From the NCBI GenBank assembly GCA_002344345.1, contig DDTL01000150.1:30246-37430 (forward strand): a stretch of 7,185 nt of DNA, given 5' to 3'. A program made the position numbers and the translations under genes. This DNA comes from Saprospiraceae bacterium UBA2365. GTDB lineage: Bacteria > Bacteroidota > Bacteroidia > Chitinophagales > Saprospiraceae. Below, piece by piece: positions 1-5,372 of this stretch; position 1 is the first letter of the stretch; each line of letters starts with the position of its first letter. The notes under the pieces were generated by a model, which was not told where the DNA came from, ran no database searches, and saw nothing but the letters and a program-made list of their open reading frames with translations.

Positions 1-290
1 TCAGGATTTCAGGATTTGCAGGATGGGAAAAATCATTTAAAGCATTTCAGCACAAAAAGAATTATTCACACAATTGTCCTGTGAATCATTTATCGTCTGA
101 ATCAGGATTCTCAGGATTTCAGGATTTGCAGGATGGATTTATAATCTGATGTGAATTTTCATTTTTAAGAAAAAATTTATCCTGGTAATCCTCCAATCCT
201 GCAAATCCTGATTCAGACAACTATCCTGCAAATCCTCCAATCCTGCAAATCCTGATTCAGACAACTATCCTGCAAATCCTGATTCAGACA
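1..290. repeat. Composite repeat island 1 (110-bp and 44-bp repeat families)
   Basis: This is the right part of a repeat island cut by the window edge. Positions 1-94 are the end of a 110-bp unit that matches island 2 in phase (AGGATT-rich head, then an AAATCATTTAAAGCATTTCA core, then an inverted-repeat tail). The next GTCTGAATCAGG head starts at 95 and belongs to a large palindrome. After it come 44-bp direct repeats starting at 178, 222 and 266. The last copy is shortened to 25 bp and ends in GATTCAGACA at 290, only 10 bp from the stop codon of the peptidase gene. The arms are inverted relative to each other, because the 44-bp unit carries the reverse complement of the GTCTGAATCAGGATT head. 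The island may act as a terminator for the minus-strand gene, but this is inference. Confidence 0.9.
95..218. repeat. Large imperfect palindrome in island 1
   Basis: The outer arms GTCTGAATCAGGATT (95-109) and AATCCTGATTCAGAC (204-218) are perfect 15-bp inverted repeats. Inside them are further AGGATT and AATCCT blocks that can pair imperfectly. The central stretch, roughly 131-178, is AT-rich and nearly identical to the centres of the palindromes in islands 2 and 3. A role as transcription terminator, recombination site or structured RNA is possible, and the sequence does not decide between them. Confidence 0.8.
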
Positions 291-300
291 TGTTCTTTCA

Positions 301-2211
301 TTATCTCAACCTCAATGCAAACTCCAGAACCATATCATGATTTTTAAGAACATCCGCGATATCAGGTTTAACAAGATATTTTGGCTTTATACCGTAACCG
401 ACAAACTCCCTGCCATCAGGATAAGTATCCCTTTTGGTACAGATCCTTGCTGAGCCCCCACCCGGCAATCTGATACTTAAAGGTTGACCGGTGCTACCGA
501 AGGTATATTCACCAACCGTTTCACTAAAACCCGCACTATCTGCAGCAATCAGGAAATCTTCCGCAGCGGACGCAGTATGATTTCCCGTCAATATGATCAA
601 GGGAATGGAAATATGCTTCTCTTTATAGGGAATGATGGTATCCGGAGGAGATTCATACCAAAAATCTCCCTTTGCAGTAAGTAAACAAACTTTTTCCATT
701 TCTTCCTTGGCAGGCTCCTCAACAAACTCAGCCCAGGCTTTAAAAACAGCTTTGTGCTCTCTCGTCTTCCATTTGCTTGTGACAAAAGGTTTTGCAGCAA
801 AATATTTTAATATCTCATATCCGTGCAAGGAATTCCCTCCTCCATTTTCGCGTAAATCGATGATCAGTTTTTTGAATTGACCAATGGTATCTTTCAACTC
901 CACAAAATCATCTACTACTTTTGAAGTATTAAATGTGTTTATTTTTAAATATGCAATTTTATTTTCCAGAGCTTTAAATTCCAGCCGGGACCATTCAGGA
1001 TATTCATTGATCCATGAACTGGTATCCTGGAAATTTGTGAATTCATAGGATTGTTCTGTTCCATCAGGAGTCAGATAGGTTAGGACCAGTTTTTCTCCTT
1101 CTGGTATTTTGGTGAGATTTTCCAGGGCAATACGCAACCTGATATAATCTGTAGAAGCGCTGATGTATGGAATTATTTGATTTTGTAAATATGAAAAAAC
1201 CGGTTCGTTATTGACCTTCAGAATTTTCGAACCAAGTGGCAAACGCTCCCGGTAGAATTTACTTGTATTTATAATGTATATACCATCTTCAAAATTGCCT
1301 AATTCAACATTAGGGTAATAATTCAGATCGACAAGATCATCCGGATAATAAACATTGGTGTGGCCGTCATTCAGTCTGGCACAGATTTCTGTTAAAAGTT
1401 TATAGTATGCAGTATTGGATTGTGGCATAAGCATTTTGGGTATATAATCCTGTTTTACCTTTTCCCAATCCACCTCAGGTACCTGATCAAAAAACGCAAA
1501 ATTATACTTTACCTCAGTCCAGAAATCTATAAATCCAACCAGTCTTTCTGTTGCGGTAAATTCCCTGTTGATCAATTTGCCGTTTAAAGGACAATAGATC
1601 ATTTCTTTTTCTTCAACTAAATGGTCAATAAGCATTTTAAAGACCTTCAAAAGGTACGTATTTGCCTCATGGAATTGATTCCATTCAACTTCTGACAGCG
1701 AATCCCGACTTAATGAAACACCCGGGAGTCTCTTTTGTAAATGAATAATATATTTATCTGTCCTCATGGTAGCATTGATAGAAACATCATCCAGGGAATC
1801 CAGTTTTAAATAGTAAAATCCATTCCCCAAATAATTGATACCGCTATATATACCTTTCCATTTTCTGAATTGATCCCACCTAGCTTCTGAAGTTATTTTG
1901 TCAGAGATCTTTTCAATGTATAAAGATGCTGTCTTGTCAGGTGATTTTAATAACAGATAATACATATCACTTTTTATCTGCATTTCGTAGTTTCCGATAT
2001 AAACATAAGGATCGGAACTGGCAAAAAGTTGCTCACTTCGGAAGTCGGATATTAGCAGATCCGACATTTCCCTATTTAAATCTTTTGTATTGGATGAACA
2101 AAGGAATTTTTGCAAATTGTAACCTTCTCTCAAATGATCAAACAACTCAGTGGGTTGTCCATTTAAACTGTTCAATCCTATCAGTAAAAGAATAGTAAAT
2201 ATTTGTTTCAT
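301..2211 (-). CDS. Exported S41-family (C-terminal processing / tricorn-core type) serine peptidase
   Basis: This 636-residue protein is probably a periplasmic or surface peptidase. Residues 1-19 form a signal peptide (short basic start, hydrophobic ILLLIGL core), with cleavage likely near G18/Q19. Residues 20-215 are an N-terminal region I do not recognise. Residues 220-290 look like the helical segment that precedes S41 cores and end in the family motif LNDGHT (280-285). A PDZ-like segment lies near 310-380, with the typical LPLGSKILKVNNEPV turn. The catalytic domain spans about 415-620, with IDLRENGGG at 451-459 and the nucleophile motif TASAAED, giving Ser548 as the probable catalytic serine. 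His284 in DGHT could serve as the base, as in tricorn-type enzymes; I see no obvious CtpA-type lysine, but this needs an alignment. The start is fixed, because an in-frame stop lies three codons upstream. The gene stands alone, with repeat islands on both sides. Its substrate is unknown. No C-terminal secretion-sorting domain is evident. Confidence 0.9.
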   Translation of the reverse strand: MKQIFTILLLIGLNSLNGQPTELFDHLREGYNLQKFLCSSNTKDLNREMSDLLISDFRSEQLFASSDPYVYIGNYEMQIKSDMYYLLLKSPDKTASLYIEKISDKITSEARWDQFRKWKGIYSGINYLGNGFYYLKLDSLDDVSINATMRTDKYIIHLQKRLPGVSLSRDSLSEVEWNQFHEANTYLLKVFKMLIDHLVEEKEMIYCPLNGKLINREFTATERLVGFIDFWTEVKYNFAFFDQVPEVDWEKVKQDYIPKMLMPQSNTAYYKLLTEICARLNDGHTNVYYPDDLVDLNYYPNVELGNFEDGIYIINTSKFYRERLPLGSKILKVNNEPVFSYLQNQIIPYISASTDYIRLRIALENLTKIPEGEKLVLTYLTPDGTEQSYEFTNFQDTSSWINEYPEWSRLEFKALENKIAYLKINTFNTSKVVDDFVELKDTIGQFKKLIIDLRENGGGNSLHGYEILKYFAAKPFVTSKWKTREHKAVFKAWAEFVEEPAKEEMEKVCLLTAKGDFWYESPPDTIIPYKEKHISIPLIILTGNHTASAAEDFLIAADSAGFSETVGEYTFGSTGQPLSIRLPGGGSARICTKRDTYPDGREFVGYGIKPKYLVKPDIADVLKNHDMVLEFALRLR

Positions 2212-2450
2212 AAGTGTTTAAATATTTTATCCGATGGCTAATGCCAATATTTCCAACATAATATTTAGATAACTGATTTGTTGAAAAAGCCTGCATGATC
2301 TTAATACAGACATCTATTTGCATGATCAGTCTTTAATTTGACAGTTTCATGTTTTACCCTTTTTCAATGACCAAATATATCTAATTTAAAAGAAAAACAC
2401 ACCTATTGATAATAAACTTAAACAAATAATGCCAATCTACTAATTCAATT
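2212..2450. other. Upstream region of the peptidase gene
   Basis: These 239 bp are AT-rich with no ORF of note, and probably hold the leader and promoter of the minus-strand peptidase gene. They include the -7-like box described separately and a 9-bp direct repeat TGCATGATC at 2292-2300 and 2319-2327, spaced 27 bp apart. That repeat could be an operator half-site pair or chance. Confidence 0.5.
2372..2379 (-). promoter_or_regulatory. Possible Bacteroidetes -7 box (TATATTTG) for the peptidase gene
   Basis: Read on the minus strand, the sequence TATATTTG fits the Bacteroidetes primary sigma-factor -7 consensus TAnnTTTG. It lies about 160 bp upstream of the ATG. A clear -33 TTTG is not visible at normal spacing, so support is partial. 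A nearly identical motif with the same flanks precedes the GxxExxY gene, which raises confidence slightly. Confidence 0.35.
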
Positions 2451-2639
2451 GTCTGAACCCGATGCTCAGGATTTAAAGATTTTCAGAATGGGAAAAATCA
2501 TTTAAAGCATTTCAGCACAAAAAGAATAGTTCAGACGATTATCCTGTGAATCATTAATTGTCTGAATCAGGATTATCAGGATTTCAGGATTTGCAGGATG
2601 GGAAAAATCATTTAAAGCATTTCAGCACAAAAAGAATAG

Positions 2640-2676
2640 TTCAGACAATTATCCTGTGAATCATTAATTGTCTGAA
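2640..2676. repeat. Perfect 12-bp stem-loop within the 110-bp unit
   Basis: TTCAGACAATTA (2640-2651) and TAATTGTCTGAA (2665-2676) are perfect inverted repeats around a 13-nt loop. The same stem occurs in the other units: 2530-2566 and 2860-2890 onward carry one G-T wobble, 2750-2786 has one mismatch plus a wobble, and the island 3 copy (3686-3722) has one A-C mismatch. The stem spans the join between consecutive units. Confidence 0.8.
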
Positions 2677-2887
2677 TCAGGATTCTCAGGATTTCAGGAT
2701 TTTCAGGATGGGGAAAATCATTTAAAGCATTTCAGCACAAAAAGAATTATTCACACAATTGTCCTGTGAATCATTAATTGTCTGAATCAGGATTCCCGGG
2801 ATTTCAGGATTTTCAGAATGGGGAAAATCATTTAAAGCATTTCAGCACAAAAAGAATTGTTCAGACGATTATCCTGTGAATCAATAA

Positions 2888-3015
2888 TTGTCTGAATCAG
2901 GATTCTCAGGATTGGAGGATTTGCAGGATGGATTTATAATCTGATGTGAATTTTCATTTTTAAGAAAAAAATTATCCTGTTAATCCTCCAATCCTGCAAA
3001 TCTTGATTCAGACAA
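2888..3015. repeat. Large imperfect palindrome in island 2
   Basis: There are two nested inverted repeats. The outer pair is TTGTCTGAATCA (2888-2899) with TGATTCAGACAA (3004-3015). The inner pair is 15 bp, CAGGATTGGAGGATT (2907-2921) with AATCCTCCAATCCTG (2982-2996). The loop (about 2922-2981) contains the AT-rich stretch shared with islands 1 and 3. The element sits between the 110-bp array and the 44-bp array, overlapping the first 44-bp unit. Confidence 0.85.
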
Positions 3016-3093
3016 CTATCCTGTTAATCCTCCAATCCTGCAAATCTTGATTCAGACAACTATCCTGTTAATCCTGATTCAGACATCATCCTA

Positions 3094-3474
3094 TCAGGTC
3101 ATGTTGTACTTTGGATTAAAAACTTTTTTGTACTGAAGACTGGTTGAACCAAAATTGATCAATAAACCTGTTGGATAATCATAGGCAACAACATAATTCT
3201 TAGCTTGTGCCAAATGGACATCTTCAAGCTGAATAACCGCTTTTAATTCAACAATCACTTTTTCCTCAACCACAAAATCAGCTCTTCTTGTGCCAACATC
3301 TATGCCCTCATAAAAGATGGTTTGATCTATTTCTCTTCCAAAACTCAGTCCGGCTTTATCCATTTCAATCGCCAGACAACGCTGGTAAATGACTTCCTGA
3401 AATCCATTGCCCAATGTGCTATGCACTTTCATAGCACAACCAATAATTTTAAATGTAATTGCTTCTTCTTTCAT
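3094..3474 (-). CDS. GxxExxY family protein (PD-(D/E)XK nuclease-like fold)
   Basis: This 126-residue protein carries the family-naming motif G24-F-Q-E27-V-I-Y30. It also has a nuclease-like core with D66 in RRADFVV followed by E76-L-K78 (E-x-K), then HLAQAKNYV and GLLINFG (103-109), all usual for GxxExxY proteins (PDDEXK_3 superfamily). Full length for the family is about 125 residues, so it is intact. The biochemical role of the family is unsettled; a nuclease role is inferred from the fold. There is no signal peptide, so it is cytoplasmic. The start is fixed by an in-frame TGA four codons upstream. The gene stands alone between repeat islands 2 and 3, with its stop codon 8 bp from the last 44-bp repeat. 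From general familiarity, such genes tend to be multicopy and repeat-associated in environmental Bacteroidetes, which fits a mobile or selfish module. Confidence 0.92.
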   Translation of the reverse strand: MKEEAITFKIIGCAMKVHSTLGNGFQEVIYQRCLAIEMDKAGLSFGREIDQTIFYEGIDVGTRRADFVVEEKVIVELKAVIQLEDVHLAQAKNYVVAYDYPTGLLINFGSTSLQYKKVFNPKYNMT

Positions 3475-3545
3475 AACTGATTTTCATTTTAATTAATATA
3501 ATCTCTTCAAACAGAATATTCTGATTTAATGTAAAAGGGTAATGA

Positions 3546-3553
3546 CAAATATA
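3546..3553 (-). promoter_or_regulatory. Possible -7 box (TATATTTG) for the GxxExxY gene
   Basis: Read on the minus strand this is TATATTTG, an exact TAnnTTTG match about 72 bp upstream of the ATG. The plus-strand context AATGAC-AAATATAT is shared with the box upstream of the peptidase gene (about 2367-2380). No exact -33 TTTG is seen at normal spacing. Confidence 0.4.
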
Positions 3554-3600
3554 TATAACTTTTTTATTCTTCATAGTAAATCCACTATTTATCTTTTTGT

Positions 3601-3886
3601 TTATCGTCTGAATCAGGATTATCAGGATTTCAGGATTTTCAGAATGGGAAAAATCATTTAAGGCATTTCAGCACAAAAAGAATAGTTCAGACAATTATCC
3701 TGTGAATCATTAATCGTCTGAATCAGGATTCCCGGGATTTCAGGATTTGCAGGATGGATTTATAATCTGATGTGAATTTTCATTTTTAAGAAAAAAATTA
3801 TCCTGTTAATCCTCCAATCCTGCAAATCCTGATTCAGACAACTATCCCGTCAATCCTCCAATCCTGCAAATCCTGATTCAGACAAC
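3601..3886. repeat. Composite repeat island 3 (one 110-bp unit, palindrome, two 44-bp units)
   Basis: This island has the same architecture and orientation as islands 1 and 2, in its shortest form. One 110-bp unit begins at GTCTGAATCAGG (3606) and the next head begins at 3716. The palindrome follows, then two full 44-bp copies at 3799-3842 and 3843-3886. Unlike islands 1 and 2, the last 44-bp copy is not shortened and no gene stop codon follows it. This is the right boundary of the repeat-rich region as far as the window shows. Confidence 0.92.
3716..3839. repeat. Large imperfect palindrome in island 3
   Basis: GTCTGAATCAGGATT (3716-3730) and AATCCTGATTCAGAC (3825-3839) are perfect 15-bp inverted repeats. 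The central sequence, roughly 3750-3798, is nearly identical to that of islands 1 and 2. Confidence 0.8.
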
Positions 3887-4629
3887 TTCCATCACACTTT
3901 TGTCACCCAACAATTCAGATCCACCATTCCCCATTAAAATATTTTTCGTATTCTTCATGCTAATGACAGTTTATTCAAATCTGAAGCTTCGAAGTCACTT
4001 CAAAAATCATACTATCAATAAATCAATCAGCAATTTACAAAATTTTTGACCATAGTCTCCGACCCTATTCTTTGTTCAATATCAACTAAAGCTGCTATAC
4101 CGGTTTTAAAGATGTTGGGTAGGAGAATTGATAGATGGGTGCAGGTTGGTTAAGCCTTGTCTGAATTTTCAACATGCTTTCAAAAACAAACCCAGCCTGG
4201 TCAATTTGAACCGGATTTGCCTATAAAGGCTTTATTCAGCGCTTTCCTGATATTAAGTATGTGGATGTTCAAGATTAGGGTAGATTTTTCTTTTGGACGC
4301 TTAAGATAGATTATTTTTTGAAAAGAGAGGGTTTGTAAAGAAAAAAATAAATCTGTATATCAGGAATCAGCCATTTATGAGTATGCTTTGACTTGGGATC
4401 GCCACTCGGGATAGTATCAAAAACTCCATGAACAATAAGAAATTTTTTTAAAATCCATCTTATTAAACCACAGGAATCCATCACTCTCACATAAAAAATA
4501 AAATTATTAAAATTATTTACATATGATGGAACTTTCACATAACTTGTCAGTGTTTTCCATTGCGAAACCAACTTCCAAAGACCTGGTTCCGATTTCCTCC
4601 TGATTTTTTTCATTTCAAAAAACTAATTT
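3887..4629. other. About 740 bp without a convincing gene, upstream of the cas operon
   Basis: No RNA gene, CRISPR repeat or recognised protein is seen here. The minus strand has a 100-codon open frame at 4311-4613 with no recognisable motif, which I treat as doubtful. It also has two short startless open stretches at about 4030-4220, one per frame, that could be remnants of a decayed gene or chance. The region should hold the promoter of the operon that starts at 4630, but no exact TAnnTTTG box was found on the plus strand. The best weak candidate is TTTG at 4292-4295 with TATTTTTTG at 4312-4320, which would leave a leader of about 300 bp. Confidence 0.4.
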
Positions 4630-5361
4630 ATGGAAAAATTTTCTTTTTATGAATTACTGTCCTTCCTGATCCCGGGATTTATTGTCGTAAAAATAACAGA
4701 GTATTATACAAATTGCTTTGAAATCCAAAGTCCTGTATTTAGTGAAAACGATTTTTTCAATGGCGTTTTAATCGTCATTCTGTCATTGATTATCGGTTTG
4801 ATGATTCATACCCTGACATTTAAGTTAATGGGTTACAATTGGTACAAATGGTTTGTTTATCAACCAGAAAAATGCCATATAATAAGTAAAAGCGGAAGCG
4901 ACCTTTTTTCAATTATTCCAGCCATTAATAAACTAATTGTGAATGACATGGATGATCCTGGTGTTGCAGAAAAAATAGTCTCAGAGGCAGATAGTGACCT
5001 TACCCCGGTTCAAAATGAATATTATCCTTTGACGTTTGATTTCGCATATTACTACCTTGAAGTGAATGGAAAGCTGTCTCAAAGCATGCGTTTTCAGAGT
5101 TTATACTTCCTGTTCAGGAATCTGTTCACCATTTCTCTTTTACACTTGGTTGTTTTCGTATGTATCTGGTTTAGTTCTATTTGGTGGCATATAGATTTCT
5201 TACCCGTATGGTATTATATGCTTTTCTTACTTGGAGCTTTAATGCTCATCACATATTTAATCACCCACATAGCAACCTTTATGCGAGGGAAAATGATTGA
5301 CAGGGTACTATGGAGTTATTATGTCGCAAGGAAATTTCAAAAAGGAAATAATAATAAATAA
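4630..5361 (+). CDS. csx27: Csx27-like multi-spanning membrane protein, putative type VI-B accessory
   Basis: This 243-residue protein has four predicted membrane helices: about 9-26 (LSFLIPGFIVV core), 44-64, 164-184 and 191-214. A soluble loop of about 100 residues (65-163) lies between helices 2 and 3 and includes a QSMRFQSLYFLFRNL segment before helix 3. The gene lies 11 bp upstream of cas13b on the same strand, so the two are almost certainly co-transcribed. In type VI-B1 loci, Csx27 is a predicted multi-helix membrane protein encoded next to Cas13b and reported to dampen its activity. The other known accessory, Csx28, has a HEPN-like RxxxxH motif. None is visible here (R163 is followed by His only nine residues later), so Csx27 is the better fit. 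The assignment rests mainly on topology, size and position; I cannot confirm it by alignment. The start is fixed by an in-frame TAA two codons upstream. No Shine-Dalgarno sequence is present. Confidence 0.65.
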   Translation: MEKFSFYELLSFLIPGFIVVKITEYYTNCFEIQSPVFSENDFFNGVLIVILSLIIGLMIHTLTFKLMGYNWYKWFVYQPEKCHIISKSGSDLFSIIPAINKLIVNDMDDPGVAEKIVSEADSDLTPVQNEYYPLTFDFAYYYLEVNGKLSQSMRFQSLYFLFRNLFTISLLHLVVFVCIWFSSIWWHIDFLPVWYYMLFLLGALMLITYLITHIATFMRGKMIDRVLWSYYVARKFQKGNNNK

Positions 5362-5372
5362 AAACATCACTA

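Larger units (their letters stand above)
2451..3085. repeat. Composite repeat island 2 (four 110-bp units, palindrome, 44-bp units)
   Basis: Tandem units start at 2451, 2560, 2670 and 2780, and the next head is at 2890, giving a period of 110 bp (109 for the first, which is degenerate at the island edge). Each unit has a head of AGGATT sub-repeats about 9 bp apart, a core containing AAATCATTTAAAGCATTTCA, and a tail with an inverted repeat around TCCTGTGAATCA. After the palindrome at 2888-3015 come 44-bp direct repeats starting at 2973, 3017 and 3061. The last is shortened to 25 bp and ends in GATTCAGACA at 3085, 8 bp from the stop codon of the GxxExxY gene. Copy differences are few, so amplification or homogenisation is recent. 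Confidence 0.95.

Noticed and set aside
1926..2195. Plus-strand open frame of 89 codons
   Set aside because: It is antisense to the N-terminal region of the S41 peptidase and has no family features; the same holds for the short frames at 484-880.
2888..3015. Palindrome as an integron attC site
   Set aside because: It has the general position and folded form, but the ends (GTTGTCTG / CAGACAAC) do not fit the RYYYAAC / GTTRRRY core sites, and no integron integrase gene is present in the window.
2451..3085. Repeat island as a CRISPR array
   Set aside because: The units are contiguous tandem copies in which the whole 110 bp is conserved. There are no unique spacers of constant length between short identical repeats, and the 44-bp copies are likewise repeated along their full length.
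4311..4613. Minus-strand open frame of 100 codons, divergent from the Csx27-like gene
   Set aside because: It has no recognisable domain or motif, it lies in AT-rich sequence where such frames arise by chance, and its start is only 16 bp from the operon start, so its promoter would have to lie inside that gene. It is not excluded entirely.
4630..5361. Assignment of the membrane protein as Csx28
   Set aside because: Csx28 carries a HEPN-like RxxxxH motif and fewer membrane helices. Here four helices are seen and the only R...H pair near FRN (R163, H172) has the wrong spacing.
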